64,000 nt of DNA, from positions 310,902,092-310,966,091 of the forward strand of contig OY282558.1 of assembly GCA_958295665.1 (NCBI GenBank). Reading direction: 5' to 3'. The notes under the pieces were generated by a model, which saw only the letters and a program-made list of their open reading frames with translations, was not told the origin of the DNA and ran no database searches. Within the stretch, counting starts at the first letter, position 1. Every line of letters starts with the position of its first letter. The stretch is from Tipula vernalis. Lineage: Eukaryota > Arthropoda > Insecta > Diptera > Tipulidae. Of this stretch, positions 33,644-45,196 are shown piece by piece. Made by a program: the position numbers and the translations under genes.

Positions 33644-34585
33644 CGGCACTATAAGTGTTAAATATAAAAAGCGAACTAGATGGCTTGTAAAAATATTTAA
33701 GATATACCGTTTGACGCCTGCGCCATGGCTGAGTATTCACACAAGTACATTCAAATTTTTGTTGCACCTGCGCTAATTTAGGTTTTTAAACGTTGTTTCC
33801 TTGGTTGGATATAAAAATGAAGATGTTGTTAGTATTAGTACCTAAACTTCAGTAAAAATATCAAAATCGTGATGAGAACTCAATATGGGAAAAGGCAATC
33901 TAAAATCCAATACAGATTGTTGAAATTCCCATGAAATGCACAAGACGCAACGACGGAATACATTTATAATACACATTTTAGAAATACTTATTACAAATAG
34001 TTATTTATAATAATTATAATTATTATATTATAATAAATTATTTTTATTTTTATTACTACAAATTTATACATACCTTGAATAGGTTTTCCACGCAAACATT
34101 CACTTTAAGGAAATTTATTTCTAATTTACTTGCGTTTGATGAAAAATAGAAACACTTAAGTCACTTCTCAAGCACACTTGTACTTATTAATGGTGTAACT
34201 GGACTATCACCAAGAAACACTAATCAAAATAAATTCAGTAATTGTTAAAAGGGTTTTTATGACGACACTTTAAAAAATTGTTTCCACAACGATAAGTACA
34301 GGTAATGTTTCTATCGGTTAAGTTGTATTTACAAAACATTCTGAACCGACTATTGGGTGACAATCAATAACAAATAGAGATTCAGTCTTAAAAATTAATT
34401 GCCTAACAAACTAAAAATTTATCTAGCTTTTCCAATATAACATGGCAACTTACCTATACGCTATAAAGGTTTCGCCAACATTCTTAGAAATTATTTCTTA
34501 TAGTTCGGGAAAATATCTTTACATTTAGGAAAACCTCCTAAACCTTAGTTTTCTATATTTTATTTGTGTTTGTCCAATACACATT
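33644..34585. other. AT-rich non-coding stretch
   Basis: No reading frame or motif of note. A TAAT/ATTA-rich low-complexity patch lies near 33990-34050. Confidence 0.45.
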
Positions 34586-35653
34586 TTTCTCAGTGTATTA
34601 GCCTCGTGTTTTTCTTTAGCGGTTCTATTTTAACCCTCATATTGAGAATTGCTTTGATGTTGAAGATGTTTTCAACTTTCTCCTTTTTGTTAAACGTAAG
34701 CATGAAGGGTGGAAGCCCCCTTTTTTTGACTTGATTGTTCTCGCCTCTCTCTCGTTTTAGGATATTTACTGCATCTTCTATTTGCAGATCTTTTGCCTTT
34801 AGGTCCTCAATTATGCCCTCCTTCTTACACGTTGAATGAAGGCCTCAGGCCATAACCTTAATTGCACCTTCCTTTTTATCTTCGTATGTAAACCATTCTT
34901 TACCTTCCGCATTCAGCTTTGTTGCTAGAGCTCTATATGTATCGGAATTTGGTGTATTGATTTTCCACACGTTATTGTTTAGTGACACTACTCTATATTC
35001 CTTAGCTGTCACTGATTTCATTATAGATTGTATACTAGCAAATTATTTTATGCCGATTACATTAATTGGCGGAGGAGCCTTTTCTTTCGGTACAACCTTT
35101 TGTTGCTGTTGCTGGTGAGCTCGTTTGGTATTAGTATCACCAGTTACTAATACATTAGCTTGCGAATGATCTCCAACTTCAGGCGAGAATTCTGCTTTTC
35201 GTTTTTTGGTAGGTCTTTTCTTCCTTTTCAGTACCCAATCTGTTTCTCTCATGAGATCCTCTTCATCAGTATATGGAACTCATTATTATAACTGGTGTGA
35301 GTACTTGTTTCATTATAACAAGTAAGCGGGTTTTCAGAAATCTCCATTGGTTTGGGCTTCTTTAATTCTTCATTTTCTTTTTTTAGTTTTTCAATTTCGC
35401 TTCTTAGTTGGGTTAAAAGTACATCTACTTCACTGAGTTTTCGACAGAGTTCAGCGTTTTCGCCTTTCTGCTGATTTGCAGAGTTAGTATGTTTGTTTGG
35501 TGATCTTTACAACATTGAACTTCTTTCGAATGGGTTTAACAATGATTGGCTCACCCTAGAATCCATTGAGCCAGCCTCATAGGAGGGTGGATTAGCGAAC
35601 TGGGTAGTTGGTTTACCACCTGGGGTATTTACTCCTTTTTGTATTGTATTCAT
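34586..35653 (-). pseudogene. Jockey-type LINE ORF1, N-terminal part
   Basis: The ATG is at 35653 (MNTIQKGVNTPGG). A coiled-coil stretch (LCRKLSEVDVLLTQLRSEI then KLKKENEELKK) is followed by a basic Lys/Arg-rich segment and a QQQQQ tract (35043-35252). Then comes the conserved ORF1 core PPPINVIGIK and YRVVSLNNNVWKI, TYRALATKLNAEGKEWFTYE. Frame changes lie near 35510, 35275 and 34850, and a stop follows NVIGIK at 35043. The zinc knuckles expected next are missing. Confidence 0.72.
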
Positions 35654-35880
35654 TGCCTAAAACTGGTTATGTATCAACTAACAACCTAACCTGTACAAGT
35701 TGGTAGTGGGTCATTGAAGAGAACATCATTTGCTATGTTCTCGGTAGTCGGTTATTCCGCCGTATCTCGGTCGCCAGAGCCTCGTTAGTTAATTAGCAGG
35801 AAGTACCACGTGCAGGTGAGGTTGGCATTTGGGCTAGTATATTAAGACCACCTAAACCGGCGCCCCTTACCCCCCCCCCC
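34586..35880 (-). mobile_element. Jockey-type LINE 5' portion with ORF1 fragment
   Basis: On the minus strand a non-coding leader (35654-35880) begins next to a run of 14 C on the plus strand and is followed by an ORF1 reading frame. The 3' remainder (zinc knuckles, ORF2, tail) is absent, the opposite of the usual 5' truncation of LINEs. The right border is the poly-C run at about 35867-35880 and the left border is about 34586. It lies inside the 50-bp inverted repeat pair. Confidence 0.7.
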
Positions 35881-37199
35881 CATGTCATTTAATAAGGTAC
35901 GAAGTATAAGTTAAATATATATGCACTAGTTTTAAATATTGAAGAATAGTAGAAGAAATTATTTAATTTCAAATATATAACATTGAGGTGTACAGTTTTT
36001 TTTGACGCTACAGTATATAAAAATACTGCTGAAATTGAAACCAAGAAAATCATGTAATCAAACGATATGGTTTGGAAAATTCATAGAATGTTAGTCTCTG
36101 TTTCATTATGTAATGTTTCAGAAATATAGAAATGTTTATATTCACTAAATCATAAAACTTTAATGTACGAATCAAATAACCAACTACAAGAAATATATAT
36201 TATTTTGTTTGAAACTCCTAAATTATTATCAAAGAATTAGGAATCTTTGATTTACCCAATTTAGTTTTTTCTGTGCGCAATAAGTATTCAACAAATATTT
36301 TCGCACTCGTCTTGTTTATAAATTTAGTTTTTTAATAAAATCATGCAAGCTGCACTCAAACGCAAACAACATGTGAAAGTATTATGTGTATAGCTAAAAC
36401 CAACAAAACTGTTTATACAAGCCGTCTCGTTCGCTCCTTACACAGATCCTATCAAAAAAATGTACACTAAATTTATTTATGTATTGGTATTTATATATCG
36501 GTATTGGAACAGATTTTTTCGTAAAATACTTTAGTTCCGATGAATCTATCACCTATACTTATGTAGTTAAAGTTGTCAAAATGAGTTGTTTTCTTGTAGT
36601 TTTTAGATGTGTCAAAAATTGTTTTGTGATCTAAACTTGATTTTATTTTAGTTTATTATGAATAAATAATTACATTACTTAATAAAATACAAATTAAAAT
36701 ATTAATTTATAAGTATCCATCAATTTATAAGCATCCAGTATAAAAATCGTAAACGTTCTTATTAAATTTGGATTGTTTTTTTTATTTTTCGGAGCGATTG
36801 GATCACAATTTGTTTCGTTTTATTATTGTCTCAGACAATAAATTTTCTATAATATTTTTCGGAGCTTTCAGATAAATATAAATTTGTTGGCAGAATCACG
36901 TATATGATGTTCTGGAATACACAAAAACCAAAAAGAATTTGTTCACTAATTTCTAGTGGTCGCTGCAATAAATGCTAAATTCAAAAGTTCGTGCTCTACA
37001 TCATGCTCAATTACAACACAATATGATTCAGCGCTAGAAGTAAAATATTTTAGCAACTTTGAATTAATTTTTTTAAACAACATTTCAATTTCTTGATATA
37101 CTTATAGTTTGATTGGAACAGGAAAGTTGACGATTAGATAGAACGCCAGAAATGCAAGGAAAAATCGACTAGCGTACCACTAGTTTAAATTTATCATCT
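35881..37199. other. AT-rich spacer
   Basis: Apart from the inverted repeat copy at 36516-36565 I see no gene or repeat structure. Confidence 0.45.
36516..36565 (-). repeat. 50-bp inverted repeat, right copy
   Basis: Reverse complement of 33371-33420 with three mismatches. Flanks do not show a convincing target duplication, so the element it may delimit is provisional. Confidence 0.75.
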
Positions 37200-37800
37200 C
37201 CAGCGGGTTATAAAAAAAAGTCAACTATTAAAATGCCGATTCAGGCTCACTAACAAAACCGAAAAATAATAGTTCCAGTACAATAATGCTTCATCCGACT
37301 TGCTACATCTCTTTACTTCGACGTCAACAAGTATTTCTACCACTGCGTCACAGACGGCACAGCAAGCACCTTCGATACGTGCAAATCAAATTATCGGACA
37401 TCAATCTAATTTAAATGGACTAAATTTAGCAAATTAAATATCATCGACGGAACAACCATTTATGGCACAAAATCTAAAAATTCCATCCATTCTGCAACAA
37501 AATATTTTCGAATCAGCAACAATTAGTTAGTATAAATAAATTGAATGAATTTAAGGAAAAATAAGGCAAACCTGAATACGATTCTAGAAATTACTACATC
37601 AAAGGGGTCAGCAGTTCAATTTCAAATATTCCCATTAACTGAGGGTAGACATTTCAAAAATTGCAATGCCTTACGAATTCGATAAGGCGCACGACTCGTG
37701 GAACGATCCAATTTAGGGGGAGAATATGAGCGGGCATTAAGCAGTCAAATAAATATGTTGCCATTGGCCCTTTTTCCATCAAATAAAAATTAATTAAATA
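37200..37800 (+). pseudogene. Decayed coding-like region, possibly LTR element 3' part
   Basis: The plus strand has broken, Ser/Thr/Gln-rich readable segments (STTASQTAQQAPSIRANQ, HQSNLNGLNLA) interrupted by many stops. Near 37715 it reaches AGGGGGAGAATATG, which resembles the purine tract and LTR start of many insect LTR retrotransposons. No enzyme motif or second LTR supports this, so it is only a suggestion. Confidence 0.25.
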
Positions 37801-38218
37801 AAAAAACTATAAAGCTTTGTAATTCTTTTAAATATATTGTGAAACTGGAGAGGAAAAGCCATATGGAAGGTTATGTAGGCAAACCTAAAACTTCTATTGG
37901 GCGTAAAAACCTCTTCCATAACAATAATAAAAAATTTACTTAAAATAATTAACAATTCAATAAAAAATTAAATAAATGCAAAATTCACCACCGAAAACTC
38001 GTTTCGGTGGTGTACATAGAAAAAAAAGAAATAAAAATTGGTTAGCAAATTCTTAAAAATTGATAAAATTGAATAATTATTTACGTAAGTAAATACGTAA
38101 GTAATTTGCGGTTTGTGATATCGTTTAAAGCATGGCGCTTATTGTTAATTTTTTTACCTAATTGTTGATTAAAATATTGGCAAAACATTTAGTAATATTA
38201 AAATAAATATTAAAACTA

Positions 38219-40019
38219 TTAGACCCAATCCAAATCAATATCTGTTGCATCATTTTTCCGAAGACTGTTTATTGACACATTTATTAGCATGCCTTTCTGA
38301 TTTTTTGATTCGAAAAATTTAACTTTTAGATCTGGACTTCTTAAAATCGCTTGAAATATACAACACATGTGAAAAAGTATATAATTACTTTCATCTGATG
38401 CAACAGATAACCCACCACGTTGTAGGTAATTAAAATAATTGGAGTTAATGAAGGCTGCTTTATCAGTCAAAAACAAATTTCGACAAGAGTTGCATTTATT
38501 CGCTTTTGACGTGCTATGAGTTGCGTAGCCACTTGCATATAATTTTGCATCGTCGTCCATTTTTACATCCTGAAGATACGTATCGGTGTCTAAGATTGCG
38601 TCGAAGTCGGTTAAATCAACTTCTTCGTACAACGAATTTTCATTAGTAGGTTGTAATAATTTTTTGTAGTCCTTTATATTATGTGCGAATATATTGTGTA
38701 TCTTTATTTTTTTCTCGCATTCTACGACTTTAGTGTATAGGACACTTTATAACTGCAACCGGCTAATGACCGATACAGCCTAAACCTACCCTCTAAATCA
38801 TCGGTTTGTAATTTCCCGATTAAAATTAAATCTACTTTACAATATGAAAATGAAAATTTAATTAAATCTATAATGAAGGAAACATATTGGTAAAATATTT
38901 TAAGGCCTGGAAAATCCGGATTTTCAAAAAAAAAATTTTCTGGTCAGAATCTTGTAAACATATTCTGATTGATTCTGTTGTTATCGGTAATAATTACTAA
39001 TACTTTAAAATCAAGTGATTGTACAAACTGAATCACAGATCTAGTCAAATCAAATAATGTTTCACCAGTAGGGCGCAACACCGGAAAGAGACGAACGATT
39101 TGTTTAAAACTTCCAAAAACCGACGTTATTTATCATAAATGCCATTACGGTTCTTACACATTCCGTGGGATCATTAATAGCTTGCCCTACAATCTTATTA
39201 CTTTTATATTGCATGCTTCTTTCAATATAAATTTCGTCTATCAAAAGGGCGACATATTTTGCTTTGTCGGTTATAGATTTTGCTACGTGTGTTAAATAAT
39301 GCTCGTCATTGTCTAGTTTATTATAATCGGGTGAAATATGTAAGCGTGACGAAATTCAAATGACTCGTATGGGGCAAAATTAAAAATTTCTTCAAAATGT
39401 TATATGTTGCGGCCGAATGAGCATAAATATGAAAAAGGCAAACACGATGGTCTCGGAATCATACCGCGGTTTTACACTATTTAAAAGTTGGACCTGATTA
39501 ATAATAATATCTAATTTGCCGAAGTGAGGGAAATCTTCATCGACATCTCGAACCTTTACCAAGTAATGCAAAGCACGAGTCAGTAAATGTTCGCGATTTT
39601 CGGCAATTTTTATAGATTCTTCACGGTACTTAGATAATAAATAAGAAATTTTAGACCATTTGGATATTTTCATATTTCGAGGAAACATTTCTAAATTCGC
39701 GCTAAATATTTGTATATTATGAACAATAACCTTCACGTGAATTTTATTGGAAACACATATTCGAACCGAAAAATTACAGCCCTCAGGGTACAGCGGAAGA
39801 TTTTAGCCTAAGACGCGAGTATGTCAAAAGCACAAAATCGTCTTCCGTAAAATATTTCTGACAGATCGTCGAATGTTTGGTCGGATTCCAATTTATTTTT
39901 TGAATGGCATTTAACCATTGTAAATTCAGTTTTTCACAAGACGGAAAATGAAAAAAGGAAACGGGGAAATCCGGCGTATTATAAGAGTTGCACCTTAAAA
40001 TGCAACAATGACGAGGCAT
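38219..40019 (-). pseudogene. P-element-like (THAP) transposase remnant
   Basis: Minus-strand pieces appear in family order. 39783-40019 is a THAP domain (MPRHCCILRCNS, FHFPSCEKLNLQWLNAI, STICQKYFTEDDF, LRLKSSAVP). 39392-39736 is the following region ending RYDSETIVFAFFIFML. About 38950-39370 contains VALLIDEIYIER and VLVIITDNNRINQNMF, the catalytic region. About 38640-38850 has LIGKLQTDDLEGRFRLYR. 38219-38632 is the C-terminal domain (NYFNYLQRGGLSV). The THAP zinc site C2CH has Tyr where the His should be (CQKYF instead of CxxHF). Several stops and frame changes separate the pieces. No 31-bp type TIRs were found. Confidence 0.82.
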
Positions 40020-40741
40020 TTTTAATTATAATATTCTTAATCTACGTTTAAATAAATGTACTACGCTACTGTTTTGCCAAAAATAATGTAGGGTATAGGC
40101 ACGCTATCGAGTCACCCAAGGGCACTTTAATGGAAGCGCTTATAAACTTAATATCACAGATTATTATCACAAGCAAAAAAAAAATATCACAGCAGTGCAC
40201 TTGAGTACAAACTAGATTTTATCATGAAAACAACAATTTAAAAAAAAAACAGTAAATGTGAATAAGCGCCTAAAATTATAACCGTCAAAAACGATATCAC
40301 AAACATTGTAAAAAAACACCAAAACACCTTACACCTTATTAATAAATCAATTTAGCGATTGACTTACTTGCTTAAATCACGAAATCGATCCAATATCCAA
40401 TAATCCAATAATTTGTTCTGCGACCTCGCTAAAAAAATTAGAAAGATTTCTTAACTCTTTTAAATAATTATTCAACACAACATGACATATAAGTAATCGT
40501 TATTTACTTTAAACATTAATCAATAATTTTCTTACCTAACTTTTCTAACTATATTTTCCAATAAAATCATCTGCTGCTTCCTTCGAAAGTCCAAATTTAG
40601 TGTAAATCAGAAATTTAAAATGATGATGTTGTTGTTGCAAAGTATTATTTTCTATTTTTGTCGATTCCTACATACATACAAGATACAAGTAAAATATTGT
40701 TAAATATTATTATAGACATTTGTGTTAGTTTTGTGTATATA
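40020..40741. other. AT-rich spacer
   Basis: Nothing recognised. It ends with TATA at 40738-40741, the presumed left target duplication of the following transposon. Confidence 0.45.
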
Positions 40742-41294
40742 TGGGGCATTCCATGCCCCATCACCCAACCGATGGATTTTGCATCTCCGATTTCGCTAAA
40801 ATTTGGGCATTTTTTTCTATTCCTCAAAAAAGGTTTTTATGATTTTTTTCAAATTTTTTCATCCAGCCAATCGGGAGGTATGAATTTTGGAAGATTTCAA
40901 GGATTTTTTTTTTAAATAGTCATAACTTGGTGGAAAATTGTCCGATTTGGGTCTTTTTTTTAAATTCGTGTTTTTTGATGAATTTTCTGAAAAATTTATG
41001 CAAAAAATTATTCATTATGAATTTGATTGTTTTTTTTTATTTTAAAGTTAAAACAGGGATTTTAAGATTGTTTGTATACTTCGATTTTTTTTTTTAAAAT
41101 TTTCAAAAATATTACTTTCCAAAACACAAATTTTAAGCCTAGTCTCGTAATGGGATAATGATGGGTTCTAATTTTTTTAAAATTTTTAAATTAATTAATT
41201 TTTTTTTTTTCATTCAATTAAATAAGCTGATTGTTTTTTCTTAGAGCAAGTTACATAAAACAAAAAATTAATATTTTGTAACGTTATACCATAA
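40742..41294 (+). repeat. Left terminal inverted repeat (553 bp)
   Basis: The tip forms a perfect hairpin GGGGCAT-TCC-ATGCCCC at 40743-40759. The rest is T-rich with long T runs. It matches the right copy closely apart from a few substitutions and homopolymer length changes. A 50-bp stretch inside it (from TAATGATGGGTTCTAATTT near 41156) is repeated directly just after it (from 41292). Confidence 0.9.
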
Positions 41295-41479
41295 TGATGG
41301 GTTCTAATTTTTTTTAAATTTTTAAATTAATTAATTTTTTTTTTACTATTTATGTATTATTGGCGGTTTTATGAGATGAAATTTGAAAAAATATTATTTA
41401 TCATGATAATAAACAATAAAAGTCAAAATTTAAATTTCTAGGTTAAATTTTATTTATAACTTTTACAAGGTTTTTTTTT

Positions 41480-43881
41480 TTATTTTTTTTGGTGCTTAAA
41501 TATTTTACAAGAATAAGTCTGAATTGAGCTAGAAATCAGTTTCATTGTAAGAGATTCATCTGTATTTGGCATAACGCAATGATACTTTTGTGTACCTGTG
41601 ATAGTTTTAGTTTTAGAATAACGTATATTTAAAGTCTCTGTTGCTTTTTCATAATCTGCAGTAGTTGAATATTTTACTTCAATTTTTGGCAAGTTATTAG
41701 GTTGAACAGCCCATTGATACAATTCTTGTGCGTTAGAAATTTGTTTATCAAATAGTAATTGAAGACTAGCTCTTGCTGCAGCTCTTTTTAGTGTTCCTCC
41801 TATACCGTCACAAGGTCCTTTGCCATGGTAACTGGCAAAGAAATGCCCTTCAGCATTTATTCCAAAATCTTCTTTGTGATAATATAAATTAACAAAGTTT
41901 TTCTAGTTTTTAAATTGTTGCGGAGCTCCATCAGAAAAGTAGTAGATCTTTTTAGCAGTAAAGGTCAAGGACTTTATAAAATCAGTAACGATTGTCAAAA
42001 AGACGTTAACTGCAGTCGAGTCATGTATGTTACAGTCCGATATGATCACTAAACTTCTGTGCAATAATTCGTTACTATTCTTAAAATAAATAACCACTGG
42101 AAATATTGTCGATTGATCATTATTCCAGTGGAATCCTGGTACTGCATTTTGGATAACAAATTTGTAGTTCTCGGCAAAATCACAAACTACAAGAAATTCA
42201 TCGGTTCCGAGAGACTCTTTAAGAGATTTCATGAATATTGCTTGCGATTTTGCAATAAAAGCATGAGGCAAAAGTTCTGTAATTTTTTCACAAAAGTCAC
42301 TGATGAATTCTGATGAAACTACCGTTAAAGTTTCAAGGGTTGTCCGTGGCTTTGAAATCCAATATTGATACGTCAACTCATCGATATCATTTTCTTCAAA
42401 AATCTCGTTCAGAAAATTTTCGAGTACATCGATTCCTGGACAATTTTTACACTCGTCAAAATAGCACGCTGACGATGGATTCTGACAAACAATTATTTTT
42501 AAACAATCACTATATTCAATTACAGGTGTCGGAAGATCACTTGTCAATCTTCGTAAATTAGAACCTGTAATAATTTTTAAAAAAACATGGAATTAAACGC
42601 ATAATTTAGGGAAAATAATAATCATAAAGCAAACTTTGAATTTCATACTAACCTAGCTAGTATCATGAGCTTTATGTTCTGGTGAATTGAACATACACAC
42701 ACAGTATGTGTACCACTGGATCTTGCTAGTACACAATACTTAGGGCGTAATGAAGCAAATATAGAAAATCCAACTTTACATCCAGGATACTCCAATTTAA
42801 TAGCTTATATAACTCTTTTAAATTTAATAAAATAAGCCTTTTTTGAATGTGCTCACGTACGCCTTCATTGTTCCTAACAGACACGAAATCTTTCATACCC
42901 GGCATATTAATACTCGTTTCATCATCAACATAGAACCTTTGATTTAACATCTTCAGATAAAGGTCGGCCTAGAAATAAATGTTTAAATCCAGAAATAGAA
43001 TTAGTTAGAAAGAAGATTTACATTATCAAATTAAATTTGATTTACCTGGTTTTGAATCTGGTAATGATAATATTCCACGTCGTTCTCTCAAAGACTTTGA
43101 AACTTTGACAATATCTTTTCTTGTTTCCATTATATCGCAAACTTTTTAAACACTCCAATCTGGTGGTATTAAAGTGAGAATTTGAATTTGTTCTTTTTTA
43201 GTAATATCTTTATCATGAAATTTTTTTTTTAAGGTTTCAATTGTGTCTAAAAATTCTTGCGCGAGTATTTGATCATCAGTTTTTTTCTCTAAGCCAAAAG
43301 CAGTTGACAAATGCGTGTTTACGTCAATAATTTTTTTTCTAAATATTTATGGTTAGTTAATTTTCTTTGAGCGATAGGAGACTGATTTAAAAATTTTAAG
43401 GCATCGTTGATGACAGGCAATTGTGTATTGATACTCAGTAAAGAATGACTACTACTCAAAGATGTAGATTGACCGGATAATGAATCTATTCCTACAAAAA
43501 TAAGCAGTGCAAATATTATTTCAAAAAATACCAAATCGATAGTTTATAAAGTTAATTGATAAGCACAAAAATTATTTTTAAAATTATACCTGATAAGTTT
43601 CGGTCGAGAAGTTCTCCAACAGCATCTATCTTCTCAATATCAGAAGTAGCATCATTACTACTACTTACAGATATTCTTTCTTCGTCTTCTATTTCTTCTT
43701 TTTCTTCTTGTTTTAAAATGAGATACAATTTTTTCCGACAAGCTGTACATAGATAATCGGTACTACCGATATTGAACTTCGATTGTATATGAATAGACGC
43801 TAACCTCAAAGACTTCTTTACTACGTGACTATTTAAATTAAATGGATTACAGCACACATTGAATTGTTTGAAAGTTGACAT
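41480..43881 (-). pseudogene. Transposase-like gene of the long-TIR element
   Basis: The ATG is at 43881. Exon 1 runs to about 43592 and has a CCNPF...CTAC Cys-rich module ending in acidic and Ser-rich sequence; the donor CAG/GTATAA and the acceptor TTTGTAG near 43498 join in frame (DRNLSG to IDSLSG). Later exons give QFLDTIETLKKKF-like text, then a DDETSINMPGMKDFVSVR block, then the large exon 41903-42566 (CYFDECKNCPG, VCDFAENYKFV, FHWNNDQSTIFP, YYFSDGAPQQFKN) and HFFASYHGKGPCDGIGGT. Lesions: a frame change in an A-run near 43335, stops near 43147 and at about 41900 after QQFKN, and a frame change near 42940. Confidence 0.75.
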
Positions 43882-43890
43882 TATGTTGTA

Positions 43891-44447
43891 TAGGATTTTC
43901 CAATAAGAGGTTTCCGTTTGAATAGCCTGCTTTTTGGGCAGTTGTCAATTCTGAAGCTGTCATATTTTGACATTTGACAAGTAAAAACTACGCCATTACT
44001 AAAAATGGTACGATACACGCTTCAACAACGCAATGAAATTATTAAAATTCACTAAATGAAAAATCTGAAAAACCATCTTCAGTGATGAGGCCCATTTTCA
44101 CCTCGGAGGCTACGTTAATAAGCAGAATTGTCGCATTTGGGGCTCAGAAAATCCAAGAATGATTGTTGAAGAGCCTCTCCATCCTCAACGTGTCACTGTT
44201 TGGTGCGATTTTAGGGCTGGCAGTGTGATTGGAGCTTACTTTTTCGAAAATGAGGCTGGTGCAACTGTTATGGTGAATGGATTGCGCTACCGAGCTATGA
44301 TTAATGATTTAATTAGAAGATATTGAAGATATTGATGTGAACGACGTTTATTTTCAGCAAGACGGCGCTACGTGTCACACAAGCAACGAAACAATCGCAA
44401 TTTTGCAAGAAACATATCAAAATGAAACCTCTGATTGGAAAACCCTA
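43891..44447 (+). mobile_element. Nested Tc1/mariner-type element, internally deleted
   Basis: Terminal inverted repeats of about 24 bp (TAGGATTTTCCAATAAGAGG at left, TAGGGTTTTCCAATCAGAGG on the minus strand at right) are flanked by TA on both sides (43889-43890 and 44448-44449). The interior has a truncated start (ATG 44006, MVRYTLQQRNEI), then after a deletion the catalytic-domain text SDEAHFHLGGYVNKQN and, after a stop and frame change, FQQDGATCHTS. It carries two of the three catalytic aspartate motifs. It sits 10 bp upstream of the host gene's ATG. Confidence 0.87.
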
Positions 44448-44641
44448 TATTAACAAATAAAATATTCTACAAAGTCAAAACAATAAATGAAACACAAAAA
44501 AAAAAATTAATTAATTTAAAAATTAACAGTGTTGCGAAACGGAAAAAAAATGTATAACGTTATATGTTTCGTTACTCTCCAATTAAAAATTTTGGTATCG
44601 TTCCGTTTTCCGGTATTGTACCAAAATACTATTTCGTTACG

Positions 44642-45196
44642 TTATGGTATAACGTTACAAAATATTAATTTTTTGTTTTATGTAACTTGCTCTAAGAAAA
44701 AACAATCAGCTTATTTAATTGAATGAAAAAAAAAAAATTAATTAATTTAAAAATTTAAAAAAAATTAGAACCCATCATTATCCCATTACGAGACTAGGCT
44801 TAAAATTTGTGTTTTGGAAAGTAATATTTTTGAAAATTTAAAAAAAAAAAATCGAAGTATACAAACAATCTTAAAATCCCTGTTTTAACTTTAAAATAAA
44901 AAAAAAACAATCAAATTCATAATGAATAATTTTTTGCATAAATTTTTCAGAAAATTCATCAAAAAACACGAATTTAAAAAAAAAGACCCAAATCGGACAA
45001 TTTTCCACCAAGTTATGACTATTTAAAAAAAAAATCCTTGAAATCTTCCAAAATTCATACCTCCCGATTGGCTGGATGAAAAAATTTGAAAAAAATCATA
45101 AAAACCTTTTTTGAGGAATAGAAAAAAATGCCCAAATTTTAGCGAAATCGGAGATGCAAAATCCATCGGTAGGGTGAGTTGGCATGGAATGCCCCA
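44642..45196 (-). repeat. Right terminal inverted repeat (555 bp)
   Basis: Inverted copy of 40742-41294. At the tip the hairpin arm is altered (CATGCCAACTCACCC instead of CATGCCCCATCACCC on the minus strand), leaving only a 5-bp arm. Confidence 0.9.

Larger units (their letters stand above)
40742..45196. mobile_element. DNA transposon with 0.55-kb terminal inverted repeats
   Basis: A left repeat (40742-41294) and a right repeat (44642-45196) are nearly identical inverted copies and begin TGGGGCATTCCATGCC. TATA flanks both ends (40738-40741 and 45197-45200), so a 4-bp duplication is likely; because TATA is palindromic a 2-bp TA duplication cannot be excluded. Inside, a multi-exon minus-strand gene encodes a transposase-like protein. 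A 557-bp mariner is nested near the gene's start codon. The family is not one I can name. Confidence 0.85.

Noticed and set aside
34560..34600. Terminal repeat built on AATACAC...GTGTATT
   Set aside because: The 7-bp arms are short, expected by chance in AT-rich DNA, and no partner copy marks another end.
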